A DNA stretch of 64,000 nucleotides from Blastococcus sp. TF02A-30 (lineage in GTDB: Bacteria > Actinomycetota > Actinomycetes > Mycobacteriales > Geodermatophilaceae). Below, piece after piece: positions 53,034 to 62,219 of this stretch. Below the pieces are notes generated by a model. That model searched no databases. It was not told where the DNA came from and worked only from the letters and a program-made list of their open reading frames with translations. Within the stretch, counting starts at the first letter, position 1, and every line of letters starts with the position of its first letter. The stretch lies in assembly GCF_003319185.1 (NCBI RefSeq), contig NZ_QOHJ01000001.1, positions 372,001 to 436,000 on the forward strand, given 5' to 3'. The position numbers and the translations under genes are program-made.

Positions 53034-54056
53034 TCAGGGCTGGAGCACGAGGCGGATCGGGTTGCCCTCCTTGCGGGCGAGCTGCTCGACACCGCTCGCG
53101 GCGTCGGCCAGCGGCAGCGTGCCGGAGATCGAGCGGGACAGGTCGAGCCGGCCGTGCCGGATCAGCCGCACCAGCTCCTCGACGTGGGCGGGCTCCGAGC
53201 CGTAGTGGCCGAGGATGCGCTGCTGGAAGTAGCTGAACTGCGTGCCGTTGCGGATGGTCAGCGGCTGGTCGGTGAGGCCGACCAGCACCAGCGCGCCGTC
53301 CCGCTCCAGGGTGCGCACCGCCTGCTCCCGGACCGGGGGCACGCCGGCGAAGTCGAACGCGTAGGCCAGGCCCGCGCCGCCGGTGAGCTCGCGGACGCGG
53401 GCGGCGACGTCCTCGGACGGGTCCAGCGCCAGGTCGGCGCCGAAGTCCATCGCCCGCTGCCGCGCCTCGGGCACCGGGTCGACGGCGACGATCGGGGCGG
53501 CCCCGGCCGTGCGCAGCAGCTGCACGGCGTGCGCCCCGAGCCCGCCGATGCCCCAGACGCCGACGGGCTGGGCGGTGCGGACCTGCGCGGTCGCGACGAT
53601 GGACGCGTACGGCGTCGAGACGGCGTCCGGGACGATGCACGCCTGCTCGAAGGGCAGCTCGTCCGGGATCGGGACCAGCGTGCCGGTGGTGGCCACCGCG
53701 TACTGCGCCCAGCCGCCGTCGTAGTCGACGCCGCGGGTGTGCACCCAGCCGCCCTTCTCCTCGCCGGCCTGCAGCAGCACCCGCGTGCCCACGGCCGGGC
53801 CGGCGACCCCCGGGCCGAGCGCGGCGACCGTGCCGGCGACCTCGTGGCCGAGCGTCACCTCGTCGCCGGCGAGGAACAGCGGCGAGAGCATCCCCTCGAT
53901 CAGGTGGACGTCGGAGAGGCAGATGCCCGCCGCGGCCACCCGGACCAGGACCTCGCCCGGACCGGGGGAGGGGGTGGGCACCTCCTTCACCGCGAACGCG
54001 CGGGTGCGCACGTCGAGCCGTCCGGCCAGCATCGAGTCGGGGATCGCCTGTGTCAT
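53034..54056 (-). CDS. Zinc-dependent alcohol dehydrogenase
   Basis: The 340-residue medium-chain dehydrogenase has the catalytic zinc Cys region AAGICLSDVHLIEG, GHEVAGTVAALGPGV, and the NAD(P)-binding VWGIGGLGAHAVQLLRTAGA. The usual four-Cys structural zinc loop is absent, as in some quinone-reductase-like members. The substrate is unknown. ATG 54056. GGTACC palindromes lie directly beyond both ends of the gene, three upstream and two downstream. Confidence 0.9.
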   Translation of the reverse strand: MTQAIPDSMLAGRLDVRTRAFAVKEVPTPSPGPGEVLVRVAAAGICLSDVHLIEGMLSPLFLAGDEVTLGHEVAGTVAALGPGVAGPAVGTRVLLQAGEEKGGWVHTRGVDYDGGWAQYAVATTGTLVPIPDELPFEQACIVPDAVSTPYASIVATAQVRTAQPVGVWGIGGLGAHAVQLLRTAGAAPIVAVDPVPEARQRAMDFGADLALDPSEDVAARVRELTGGAGLAYAFDFAGVPPVREQAVRTLERDGALVLVGLTDQPLTIRNGTQFSYFQQRILGHYGSEPAHVEELVRLIRHGRLDLSRSISGTLPLADAASGVEQLARKEGNPIRLVLQP

Positions 54057-54075
54057 GGCCCCACCCTCCCAAGCA

Positions 54076-54161
54076 GCTTTCGGTACCGAAAGCCGAGCGG
54101 AGGGCGGCAGCTTTCGGTACCGAAAGCCGAGCGGAGGCCGGCGGCTTCCGGTACCGAAAGC
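54076..54161. repeat. Array of three GGTACC-centred palindromes with 34-base period
   Basis: GCTTTCGGTACCGAAAGC occurs at 54076-54093 and 54110-54127, and GCTTCCGGTACCGAAAGC at 54144-54161: exactly 34 bases from start to start each time. The 16-base spacers are near-identical (CGAGCGGAGGGCGGCA and CGAGCGGAGGCCGGCG), so the 34-base unit was duplicated. The array lies in the divergent region between the alcohol dehydrogenase and HelR-like genes, where it could serve as phased operators or as a REP-like repeat. Confidence 0.85.
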
Positions 54162-54203
54162 TGGTGGACCGGGCGCGGGCAGCGCGCGTAACGTCCTCCG
54201 ACC

Positions 54204-56261
54204 GTGTCTCACCGATCCGCACCCGAGACCACCGTCCCCGACCCCTCCGTCCCCGATCCCGTCCTGGACGCCGAGCGCGCCCACCTCGCCCGCGCCGAGG
54301 CGTGCCTGGCGCAGATGCGGGTCGCCGCCACCGCGGTGACCGACGCCGGCGTCGACGCCTGGGCCTCCGAGCGGCTCGGCGCCGCCCGGGCCGAGCGGCT
54401 GCGGGCGCTGGCCGCCGATCCCGGCGTCCCGCCCTTCTTCGGGCGCACCGACAGCCCGTACGAGACGTTCCACATCGGCCGCCGGCACGTCCGCGACGAC
54501 GCCGGCGACCCGGTGGTCATCGACTGGCGCGCGCCGATGAGCCGGCCGTTCTACCAGGCCAGCGCCGTCGAGCCCCAGGGCCTGAGCCGGCGCCGCCGGT
54601 TCGGCTTCGCCGGCGGCGAGCTGACCGGCTACGAGGACGAGCACCTCACCGCCGACGACGGCGAGAGCGCGTTCCTCCGGAGCGAGATCGAGCGCCCGCG
54701 CAGCGGCCCGATGCGCGACATCGTCGCCACCATCCAGCCCGACCAGGACGACATCGTGCGCGCCCCGCTCGCCGAGTCGGTCTGCGTCCAGGGCGCCCCG
54801 GGCACCGGCAAGACCGCCGTCGGCCTGCACCGCGCCGCCTACCTGCTCTACACGCACGGCGGGCAGCTGGCCCGCACCGGCGTGCTCGTCGTCGGCCCCA
54901 ACCGGGCGTTCCTGCGCTACATCGAGCAGGTGCTGCCCACGCTGGGCGAGGTGGACGTCGAGCAGACGACGGTCGCCCAGCTGACCGCCCGCGTGCCGGT
55001 GCGCGCCGTCGACCGGCCCGAGGTGGCCGTGCTCAAGGGCGACGCCCGCATGGCCGAGGTGCTCCGGCGGGCGCTCTGGGGCGAGATCCGCAAGCCCGCC
55101 GACGACGTGCTGGTGCCGCTGGTCGGCCGGAGGTACCGGGTGCCGGTCGAGCGGCTCAAGCGCTACGTCGACGACCTGCGCCGCCGCGCGCGGGGCGACG
55201 ACGACCAGCAGCTGCTGCACTACGCGGCGGGCCGGGAGCGCCTGGCGATGCTGCTGGCCGAGGACGCCCGGCGGCAGAAGGAGGCGGCCGGTGGCAGCCC
55301 CACCGACGCCGAGACCCGGCGGGCGGCGCGCAGCCCCGAGGTGCGGGCGTTCTGCGACGAGGTCTGGCCCGCCCGCGACGCCGCCGGGCTGCTGCTCGCC
55401 CTCTACACCGACGAGGCGCTGCTCGCCCGGGCCGCGCGCGGCGTCCTCACCGACGACGAGCGGGCGCTGCTGCGCTGGGACGCCGCTCCCCGGTCGGCGC
55501 GCACGGCGCCGTGGACCGAGGCCGACGCGGTGCTGGCCGACGAGGCCGCCGGCCTGCTGGAGCGGACCAGCGGCTACGGGCACGTGGTCGTCGACGAGGC
55601 GCAGGACCTCTCGCCGATGCAGTGCCGGGCGGTGGCCCGCCGGCTGGCCGCGGGGTCGCTCACCGTGCTCGGCGACCTGGCGCAGGCGACCAGCCCGTGG
55701 TCTTCGTCGGACTGGGCGCGCACGCTGGCCGACCTCGGCCGCCCGGGCGCCGTCGTCCGCCCGCTGACCCGCGGCTACCGGGTGCCGGCCGAGGTCCTCG
55801 ACTACGCCAACCGGCTGCTGCCGCTCATCGCCCCCGGGTTGCCGCCCGCGAGCGCGGTCCGCAGCGAGCCCGGCGCGCTGCGGGTCCGCCCGGTGGCCGG
55901 GCTGGCCGGCCCGCTCGCCGAGGTGGTCGCCGAGCTCGCGGCCGCGCCGGGATCGATCGGCGTCGTCTGCGCCGATGCGGAGGTGGCGGAGCTGGCCCGG
56001 CTGCTGACCGGGGCGGGGGTGCCGGCGGCCGTGCTGGGCGACGACGGTGAGGCGCCGGACCGGATCGCCGTCGTCCCCGCGACGCTGGCCAAGGGGCTGG
56101 AGTTCGACGCCGTCGTGGTGGTCGACCCGGCGGCGATCGTCGCGGCCGAACCGCGCGGCCTGCACCGGCTCTACGTCGTCCTCACCCGGGCGGTGAGCAC
56201 TCTCGTGGTCCTGCACCGCGGCGAGCTCCTCGAGGCCCTGACGGCACACCCGGCGCTCTGA
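54204..56261 (+). CDS. HelD/HelR-like RNA polymerase-associated ATPase
   Basis: The 685-residue superfamily 1 ATPase has an N-terminal helical arm, Walker A QGAPGTGKT (Q196 to T204), Walker B DEAQDLSPMQ (D464), LTRGYRVPAEVLDYA and the C-terminal VYVVLTRAVSTLVVLH-type motif VI. This is the HelD class, which binds RNA polymerase and frees stalled complexes; the actinobacterial HelR form confers rifamycin tolerance by removing the drug. It is not a true helicase. GTG 54204. The three-palindrome array lies directly upstream and may take part in its control. HelR rather than general HelD is my inference from the host group. Confidence 0.85.
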   Translation: MSHRSAPETTVPDPSVPDPVLDAERAHLARAEACLAQMRVAATAVTDAGVDAWASERLGAARAERLRALAADPGVPPFFGRTDSPYETFHIGRRHVRDDAGDPVVIDWRAPMSRPFYQASAVEPQGLSRRRRFGFAGGELTGYEDEHLTADDGESAFLRSEIERPRSGPMRDIVATIQPDQDDIVRAPLAESVCVQGAPGTGKTAVGLHRAAYLLYTHGGQLARTGVLVVGPNRAFLRYIEQVLPTLGEVDVEQTTVAQLTARVPVRAVDRPEVAVLKGDARMAEVLRRALWGEIRKPADDVLVPLVGRRYRVPVERLKRYVDDLRRRARGDDDQQLLHYAAGRERLAMLLAEDARRQKEAAGGSPTDAETRRAARSPEVRAFCDEVWPARDAAGLLLALYTDEALLARAARGVLTDDERALLRWDAAPRSARTAPWTEADAVLADEAAGLLERTSGYGHVVVDEAQDLSPMQCRAVARRLAAGSLTVLGDLAQATSPWSSSDWARTLADLGRPGAVVRPLTRGYRVPAEVLDYANRLLPLIAPGLPPASAVRSEPGALRVRPVAGLAGPLAEVVAELAAAPGSIGVVCADAEVAELARLLTGAGVPAAVLGDDGEAPDRIAVVPATLAKGLEFDAVVVVDPAAIVAAEPRGLHRLYVVLTRAVSTLVVLHRGELLEALTAHPAL

Positions 56262-56377
56262 CCACGGCTTTCCCACCTGCCCGTCACGCACCGTCACGGG
56301 CTGGCTACGTTCGGCGCGGAGGGTTGTCGGGCGTGTCCCCGCTCTGCTGAGGTGTGCCCGGTCGGGAGGAGATCGGC

Positions 56378-58750
56378 ATGCGCCAGCGGAGCACCGGAGC
56401 CACGCTGTGCACGCTCGCGGGGAGCGTGCTGCTCGCCGGCGTCCTGCTGGCCGGGCTGCTCCTGCCGTGGGTGGGCGGGCCCACGCTGGCCGCCTCGCAG
56501 ACCGGCGGGTTCCTGGGCGAGCCGCCGGCCGAGCTCACCGACGAGACCCCGCCGGGCAACACCGTGGTGCTGGCGGCGAACGGCGAGCCGATCACCTGGT
56601 TCTACGAGGAGAACCGCGACCCGGTCGCCTCCTCGGAGATCGCCGAGGTGGTCAAGCAGGCGATGGTCGCGATCGAGGACGCCCGGTTCTACGAGCACGG
56701 CGGGCTCGACGTGCAGGGGACCGTCCGGGCACTGGTGACCAACGTGGTCTCCGGCGACGTCCGCGAGGGCGGGTCGACGCTCACCCAGCAGCTGGTCAAG
56801 CAGACGCTGCTGCAGTCGGCCCGCACCCAGGACGAACGCGACGCCGCCGTCGACAAGACCCTGGCCCGCAAGGTGCGCGAGGCCCGGCTGGCGCTGGCGA
56901 TGGAGGCCACCTACAGCAAGGACGAGCTGCTCACCCGTTACCTCAACATCGTCTACTTCGGGAACAACGCCTACGGCATCCAGCCGGCCGCCCGCCGCTA
57001 CTTCGGCGTCGACGCCGCCGCCCTCACCCTGCCGCAGGCGGCGCTGCTCACCGGGCTCGTGCAGAGCCCGTCGGACGACGACCCGTTCGTCAACCCCGAG
57101 CGGGCGACGTTCCGCCGCAACCAGGTGCTCACCCGGATGGCGGCGCAGGGCTACATCACCCCCGAGCAGGCCACCGAGGCGCAGGCCGCACCGCTGGGCC
57201 TGACCCCCGAGCCCGCGCCGCGGCGGGGCTGCGCGGAGGCCAGCGTCGGCGGGTACGTGTGTGACTTCGTGCAGAAGTACCTCACCCAGACGCTCGGTCT
57301 CACCACGGAGGAGCTCGAACGCGGCGGCTACACCATCCGGACGACGCTCGACGTCGACCTGCAGCGCGCCGGCGACGCCGCCGTCCTGGCCACGCTCCCG
57401 CTGGAGGACTCGCGGGCCGCGACCTTCACCGCCGTCGAGCCGGGGACCGGGCACCTGCTCGCGATGAGCGTGAACCGGGTGTTCGGCTACGACGTGACCG
57501 ACCCGACGCAGGAGTCGTACAACCTCAACGCGGCGGCCAGCGCGGGCGCGGGCTCGACGTACAAGGTGTTCGTGGCCGCCGCCGCGCTGGCCCGCGGCTA
57601 CTCGTCCACCTACACGCTGGACGCGCCGAGCCCGTACTACTCGCGGGTCTTCCGGGAGGACGGCGGCCCGTACGACGTCCGGAACTCCGGCAGCTACCGG
57701 TCCACCCTGGACATGACGACGGCGCTCTACCAGTCCTCCAACACCTACTTCCTCGCGCTCGAGGACGCCCTCGGCAGCGTGGCGGAGCCGGTCCGGATGG
57801 CCGAGGCCATGGGGCTGTACCAGTTCGACACCCAGGGCCTGGCGCAGCGGACGATCGACGAGAACAACGGCTCGTTCACCTTCGGGCCGGACGCCACCAG
57901 CCCGCTCGGGCTCGCCAGCGCCTACTCGACGCTGGCCGCGAGCGGCACGCAGTGCGACGTCACGCCGGTGACCGCGGTGCTCGACCGCCACGGGGAGCCG
58001 GTGCTGGGCGACGACGGCGAGCCGCTGGTGCCGGCCGACCCCTGCACGCCCGAGGCGATCCCGCCCGGGGTGGCCGACACGCTCACCCAGATGCTGCGCA
58101 AGGACGTCGAGCCGGGGAACCCGGGGCAGACGGCGCCGCGGGCGTACGTGCCCGGCCACCAGATCGCGGGCAAGACCGGGACGACGCAGAACAACTACTC
58201 GGTCGCCTTCGTCGGCTACACCCCCGAGATCGCGGCCAGCGTCATGGTCTTCGACCCGAAGCGGGCCCGGGACGTGGGCGGGTTCGGTGGGGACAAGGGC
58301 GCGCGCATCTGGCACGACGCGATGGCGCCGATCCTCACCGCGCGGGGCAGCGGCACCTTCCGGCCGGCCGACCCCGCCGTCGTCCGCGGCAACACCGAGG
58401 CGGTGCCGGCGTGCGCCACCGTCGACGAGTGCCGCACCGCCCTCGCCGCCGCCGGGTTCACCTCCGCGACGCGGGACGTCGACAGCGCGTTGCCGGCCGG
58501 CGCGCTCGTGGGCCTGAGCCCGGCGCGTGCGGTCCCCGGCCAGCTGGTCACCATCCAGGTGAGCAACGGCCGCGACTACGTCCCGCCCGCTCCGGAGCCG
58601 CCGCCGGTGGTGGCACCCCCGCCGGTCGTGGCCCCGCCGCCCGATCCGGTGGTGCCGCCCGTCGTGCCACCCGTGGTGCCGCCCACGCTCCCCGGGCTGC
58701 CCGGGTGGCCGGAGGACTGGCCGGCGATCCCCTGGCCGCCGGGCGGCTGA
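56378..58750 (+). CDS. Class A penicillin-binding protein with PASTA domain
   Basis: The 790-residue enzyme polymerises and cross-links peptidoglycan. After one membrane anchor comes a GT51 transglycosylase (E100 in EDARFYEHGG, GGSTLTQQLVKQ, YLNIVYFGNNAYGI), then a transpeptidase with S393 in GSTYK, SSN at 453 and KTGTT at 599. One PASTA domain (about 670-735) and a Pro/Val-rich tail follow. The last 58 codons lie antisense over the end of the BrkB-like gene. ATG 56378 follows GGGAGGA. The layout is that of actinobacterial PonA-type proteins. Confidence 0.93.
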   Translation: MRQRSTGATLCTLAGSVLLAGVLLAGLLLPWVGGPTLAASQTGGFLGEPPAELTDETPPGNTVVLAANGEPITWFYEENRDPVASSEIAEVVKQAMVAIEDARFYEHGGLDVQGTVRALVTNVVSGDVREGGSTLTQQLVKQTLLQSARTQDERDAAVDKTLARKVREARLALAMEATYSKDELLTRYLNIVYFGNNAYGIQPAARRYFGVDAAALTLPQAALLTGLVQSPSDDDPFVNPERATFRRNQVLTRMAAQGYITPEQATEAQAAPLGLTPEPAPRRGCAEASVGGYVCDFVQKYLTQTLGLTTEELERGGYTIRTTLDVDLQRAGDAAVLATLPLEDSRAATFTAVEPGTGHLLAMSVNRVFGYDVTDPTQESYNLNAAASAGAGSTYKVFVAAAALARGYSSTYTLDAPSPYYSRVFREDGGPYDVRNSGSYRSTLDMTTALYQSSNTYFLALEDALGSVAEPVRMAEAMGLYQFDTQGLAQRTIDENNGSFTFGPDATSPLGLASAYSTLAASGTQCDVTPVTAVLDRHGEPVLGDDGEPLVPADPCTPEAIPPGVADTLTQMLRKDVEPGNPGQTAPRAYVPGHQIAGKTGTTQNNYSVAFVGYTPEIAASVMVFDPKRARDVGGFGGDKGARIWHDAMAPILTARGSGTFRPADPAVVRGNTEAVPACATVDECRTALAAAGFTSATRDVDSALPAGALVGLSPARAVPGQLVTIQVSNGRDYVPPAPEPPPVVAPPPVVAPPPDPVVPPVVPPVVPPTLPGLPGWPEDWPAIPWPPGG

Positions 58751-59607
58751 GCCGCGGCCCGCTGCTGGAGCAGCTCGTCGAGCGAGCCGGTGAGCAGCCA
58801 GCCGAGCAGCACGACGACGTGCAGCAGGAAGAGCCACAGCCCGATGGCGACGACGCCGCCGACGACCGTCAGCCCGCCGAACGGTGCGCCCAGGTCCAGC
58901 GGCAGCGACAGGAACAGCACGAAGCCCTGCAGGAACCCGGAGACGCAGGCGGCCGTGAACAAGGTGCCGCAGACCAGCGCCGGCCGGTGCACCCGGCCGC
59001 CGCCGACCACCCGGAAGCCCCAGCCGAGCGGGAGGGTGAGGGCCGCCAGCACGGCGTAGAACCCGAGCGCGGTCCGGGCCAGGGCCGGGCCGGCGCCGTC
59101 CTGCGCGGCGAGGTCGGCCATCTGCGCCGCCACCAGCAGCAGCGGGTAGAGGAGGAACGGGGAGAGGAGCACCAGGGGCAGCGCGGCCAGCCGTCCGCGC
59201 CAGCCGGTCATCCCCTCCTCACGCGCGCTGAAGCGCAGCAGCGCGCGGCGCAGCCCCTCGCCGTACAGCGACAGGGGGAGCAGGGCCAGCAGGGCCCCCA
59301 GGGGCTGCAGGCCGATGCCGGCCTCGACCAGCCGGTCGACCGCGGCCGGGGCGCCCAGCTCGGCGGGCAGCAGGTCGGCGACGCGGCTGCCGAGCTCCTG
59401 CACCCGCTCGGCGGAGGTGAGCCAGGCCGTGAGGCCGAAGGCCAGCACGAGCACCGGGACGACGGCGATGCCCGCGTAGAAGGTCAGCCCCGCGGCGATG
59501 AGCGCGAGGTCGCGACCGCGCAGCCGCCGTCGGACGCCGTCGACGAGGAACCGGGTGACCGACCGCAGCCCGCGGGCGGCGGCGGGCTCGCCGGGGGCGT
59601 GCGCCAC
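58576..59607 (-). CDS. YihY/BrkB-family membrane protein
   Basis: The 343-residue protein has about six membrane segments and the family start DLALIAAGLTFYAGIAVVPVLVLAFGL; later GGVVAIGLWLFLLHVVVLLGWLLTGSLDELL. The function of the family (once mislabelled RNase BN) is not firmly known. The core ends near residue 300; the last 58 codons are Gly/Thr/Ser-rich and run antisense to the Pro/Val-rich tail of the PBP gene, with no earlier stop. GTG 59607 is the most likely start, but its ribosome binding site is weak. Confidence 0.82.
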   Translation of the reverse strand: MAHAPGEPAAARGLRSVTRFLVDGVRRRLRGRDLALIAAGLTFYAGIAVVPVLVLAFGLTAWLTSAERVQELGSRVADLLPAELGAPAAVDRLVEAGIGLQPLGALLALLPLSLYGEGLRRALLRFSAREEGMTGWRGRLAALPLVLLSPFLLYPLLLVAAQMADLAAQDGAGPALARTALGFYAVLAALTLPLGWGFRVVGGGRVHRPALVCGTLFTAACVSGFLQGFVLFLSLPLDLGAPFGGLTVVGGVVAIGLWLFLLHVVVLLGWLLTGSLDELLQQRAAAQPPGGQGIAGQSSGHPGSPGSVGGTTGGTTGGTTGSGGGATTGGGATTGGGSGAGGT

Positions 59608-59638
59608 GCCCGTCAGGTGCGCAGCCGTCGTGCGCGGC

Positions 59639-59812
59639 TCACTCGACGTCGTCGTTGACGCCGGTCTCCTCGCAGCTGGCGTCGTGCGGGTTGCTGGCCT
59701 CCTCGCCCTGCGAGTCGCAGTTGGTCTCGCCGCGCTGCAGGTCGCTGTTGTCGCCGCAGGCGACCAGGGAACCCGCGACGGCGAGCAGGAGGAGGGGTCT
59801 GCGAAGGTCCAT
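59639..59812 (-). CDS. Small predicted lipoprotein
   Basis: From ATG 59812 the gene encodes 57 residues: a lipoprotein signal (MDLRRPLLLLAVAGSLVACG, lipobox LVAC) and a short acidic tail with two further Cys (ETNCDSQG and DASCEET), which could form a disulfide. It lies just upstream of the BrkB-like gene in the same direction. No family is recognised. Confidence 0.65.
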   Translation of the reverse strand: MDLRRPLLLLAVAGSLVACGDNSDLQRGETNCDSQGEEASNPHDASCEETGVNDDVE

Positions 59813-59944
59813 GCCTTCGGTAGTGGTCGCCGGAGCGGGCGGCGAAACGGCGCCGCGCCGGTGATCCCGGACCGGTTCGTCACGCCGATCGGCAGCCATG
59901 CCCGTGATCTGGACCATCGAAACACACAAATGTCATTCGACCCG

Positions 59945-59973
59945 TTGTCACGGACCGGTAACGCCCCTACGGT
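59945..59973 (+). promoter_or_regulatory. Promoter of the riboswitch-NlpC/P60 transcript
   Basis: TTGTCA (59945-59950) and TACGGT (59968-59973) are separated by the ideal 17 bases. The transcript should start near 59980, immediately before the c-di-AMP riboswitch. Confidence 0.7.
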
Positions 59974-59979
59974 GAGTGT

Positions 59980-60165
59980 GTCCGCGGGGGCGTTCCGTCA
60001 CTGCCTGGGTGACACCTCCCGGACGCCGTCGAACCGGCCGCCCGCACAGGCGCGGAGGCCGGACCGGGGACCCACCGCAGCACAGGGGTGCAGCGGGTCG
60101 GCGCGAGCCGAGCCGCCGGGCGAACTCCCGCCCGAACCCGTCAGCTAACTCGGTAGGCGGCTCGT
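59980..60165 (+). promoter_or_regulatory. c-di-AMP riboswitch (ydaO-yuaA type)
   Basis: The leader contains CGTTCCGTCACTGCCTGGGT then GACACCTCCCGGACGCC near its 5' end and closes with the class hallmark ACCCGTCAGCTAACTCGGT followed by AGGCGG (60136-60160), which pairs back with the front half. In Actinobacteria this riboswitch often stands before cell-wall hydrolase genes and lowers their expression when cyclic di-AMP is high, linking wall cleavage to osmotic state. It ends about 30 bases before the NlpC/P60 start. Confidence 0.9.
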
Positions 60166-60193
60166 GGATGAGAAACGGAGCGCCGCCCGCACC

Positions 60194-61225
60194 ATGGCGA
60201 CCCCCCTGCGCACGTCCCGCCGCGCCGTCCTGGCCATCGCCGCCGCCGCCGGCGTCCTGCTCGCCGGCTCTCCGGCCGCCGCCACCCCCACGACGCCGAC
60301 GACGGCCGCCGAGGCCGCCGAGCTGGTGGCCGCCCGCGGGCACGAGCTCGAGGCGCTCTCGGAGCAGTTCAACGAGGCGCGCGAGACGCTGCGCGCCCAG
60401 ACGGCCGCCGCGGAGCAGGCGCAGGCCCAGGTCGCCGCCGCGACGGCGCAGCTGACCACCGCCCAGGAGCAGGTGCGCGGGATCGCCCGCAGCGCCTTCA
60501 CCGGCGACAGCACCAGCTCCTTCCGCGCGCTGATGACCAGCGCCTCCGCCGAGGAGTTCGTCGGCCGGGTGACCACGCTGCAGTCGGTCGCCGCGCACCA
60601 GTCCGAGCTGCTCGCGACGGCGGCCGCGGCCAACGAGGTCGCCACCCAGGCGCAGGCCCAGGCCGCCGCCGCGGTCGCCGAGGCCCAGGCGCAGTACGAC
60701 GCCGTCGCCCGCCAGCAGGCCGACCTCGAGGCCCAGATCGCCCAGTACCAGGGCGTCTACGACCGGCTGACCACGCAGGAGCGCCAGGCCGTCGCGGCAG
60801 TCCCCCACGAGCGGGCCAGCCGCGACGAGCGCGAGGAGGCGCCGGTCGCCGCCGCTGCTCCGGTCGTGGCCGACAGCGCGGCCGGCCAGGCGGCGGTCGA
60901 CGCCGCCATGGCGCAGCGCGGCAAGCCCTACGTGTGGGCGGCCGCCGGCCCTGGCTCGTTCGACTGCTCCGGCCTCACGCAGTACGCCTACCGCGCCGCC
61001 GGCATCAGCCTGCCGCACTCCAGCCGGATGCAGGCGCAGATGGGCCAGCCGGTCGCGAAGGCCGACCTGCGCCCCGGCGACCTGGTCTTCTTCTACAGCC
61101 CGATCAGCCACGTGGGCATCTACATCGGCAACGGCCAGATGGTGCACGCGCCGACGTCCGGCGACGTCGTGAAGGTCGCCCCGCTGATGGGCGGTTACGT
61201 GGGGGCCCGCCGCATCGCCGGCTGA
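60194..61225 (+). CDS. NlpC/P60-family cell-wall endopeptidase under c-di-AMP control
   Basis: The 343-residue secreted protein has a signal peptide (to about AAATPTTP), a coiled-coil region rich in Ala, Gln and Glu (about 35-215) and an NlpC/P60 domain with C258 (DCSGL), H306 (ISHVGIYIG) and H318 (MVHA). It cuts peptidoglycan stem peptides. I chose ATG 60194, after CGGAG; an upstream GTG at 60164 lies inside the riboswitch. It is a paralogue of the gene at 7864, with near-identical active-site sequences but a different linker ([17 protein letters not shown]). Confidence 0.92.
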   Translation: MATPLRTSRRAVLAIAAAAGVLLAGSPAAATPTTPTTAAEAAELVAARGHELEALSEQFNEARETLRAQTAAAEQAQAQVAAATAQLTTAQEQVRGIARSAFTGDSTSSFRALMTSASAEEFVGRVTTLQSVAAHQSELLATAAAANEVATQAQAQAAAAVAEAQAQYDAVARQQADLEAQIAQYQGVYDRLTTQERQAVAAVPHERASRDEREEAPVAAAAPVVADSAAGQAAVDAAMAQRGKPYVWAAAGPGSFDCSGLTQYAYRAAGISLPHSSRMQAQMGQPVAKADLRPGDLVFFYSPISHVGIYIGNGQMVHAPTSGDVVKVAPLMGGYVGARRIAG

Positions 61226-61752
61226 TCCACCCGCTGGAGCAGCCCCCACACGAACACCGCCCGCTCGCCGCCGGCGAGGTGCACCTCCCAGCGGGTCACG
61301 ACGCCGGGGTCGACGCTCCGTGCACCCGGGACCCGCACCACGTCGTCGAGCACGTGCTCCCAGACCCGCAGGTCCCCCGCTCTCGCCGGGGGGACCGGGG
61401 AGCCGGGCGCGCGGGCCAGGTGCTCGTGCAGCACCGAGCCGCCGGGGCCGCTGACCACCTCCCACCACGCGTGCGGCCACAGCGGCAGCGGCCAGCGCCG
61501 CACCTGGACGTCGAGGTCGCCGAAGCGCCGGTCCTCCAGCTCCTCGGGCGGGCCGAGGACCGCGGTCCGCAGCGCCAGCCCGCGCGGTGCCCGCGGGGCG
61601 TGGTGCAGGGCCTGCCAGCGGGTGTGGGCGGCGTGCGCCTCGGCACGGGTGGCACCCAGGCGGGGCAGCGCGTCGGCCACGAGGTCGGGGCGGAGGTCGG
61701 CCATCCGGCGGAGCAGCACGAGGCAGAACTCCCTCCGCGCCAGCCCCCGCAC
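61195..61752 (-). CDS. Hypothetical protein
   Basis: From GTG 61752 the gene encodes 185 residues with a mixed, soluble composition: an N-terminal helix ([26 protein letters not shown]), and later [30 protein letters not shown]. No motif or family is recognised; repeated Trp suggests a folded domain. Its 3' end overlaps the end of the NlpC/P60 gene by 31 bases, tail to tail. The exact start is uncertain. Confidence 0.65.
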   Translation of the reverse strand: MRGLARREFCLVLLRRMADLRPDLVADALPRLGATRAEAHAAHTRWQALHHAPRAPRGLALRTAVLGPPEELEDRRFGDLDVQVRRWPLPLWPHAWWEVVSGPGGSVLHEHLARAPGSPVPPARAGDLRVWEHVLDDVVRVPGARSVDPGVVTRWEVHLAGGERAVFVWGLLQRVDQPAMRRAPT

Positions 61753-61870
61753 GGCGCCGACCCTGCCACGGCACGCTGACGGGAAGATCACACGACGGGG
61801 CGGGGACACCGCCGCGCCCCGGGCCGTTGACCCCGAGGACCTGCCGCCGACCCCGAGGACGCCCGCTCCG

Positions 61871-62197
61871 ATGAACCCCCGCTCCGTCGCCACCGCCTTC
61901 CGCGTCGTCGCGATCGCCGAGGCCTGCTCCTGGATCGGCCTGCTCGCCGGGATGTTCGTGAAGTACGTGCCGGAGACCTCGGAGATCGGGGTGAAGATCT
62001 TCGGGCCCGTCCACGGCGGGATCTTCGTGGCGTACCTGGTGGTCACGGTCGTCGCCGCCCGCGTGCTCCGCTGGTCGGTGTGGACGACGCTGCTCGCGCT
62101 CGCCGCCTCGATCCCGCCCCTGGTGACCATCTGGTTCGAGCGCCGCGCGACCCGCCGCGGTGAGCTGCCCACCGGGGACGCCGTCCCGGCCGCCTGA
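61871..62197 (+). CDS. DUF3817 membrane protein
   Basis: The 108-residue protein has three hydrophobic segments and the DUF3817 pattern: [25 protein letters not shown] at the start, [14 protein letters not shown] in the middle and a final [24 protein letters not shown]. The family is widespread in Actinobacteria and of unknown function; it is sometimes fused to MFS proteins. ATG 61871 is the family start; the ribosome binding site is weak. Confidence 0.88.
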   Translation: MNPRSVATAFRVVAIAEACSWIGLLAGMFVKYVPETSEIGVKIFGPVHGGIFVAYLVVTVVAARVLRWSVWTTLLALAASIPPLVTIWFERRATRRGELPTGDAVPAA

Positions 62198-62219
62198 ACC
62201 GGGCGTTACGGTGCCCGGC

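Noticed and set aside
54076-54161. Three evenly spaced repeats, CRISPR-like at first sight
   Set aside because: The repeats are short perfect palindromes, the spacers are almost identical to each other, and there are no cas genes.
53034-56297. 1087-codon minus-strand frame
   Set aside because: Only the last 340 codons (alcohol dehydrogenase) are real; the rest is antisense to the HelR-like gene.
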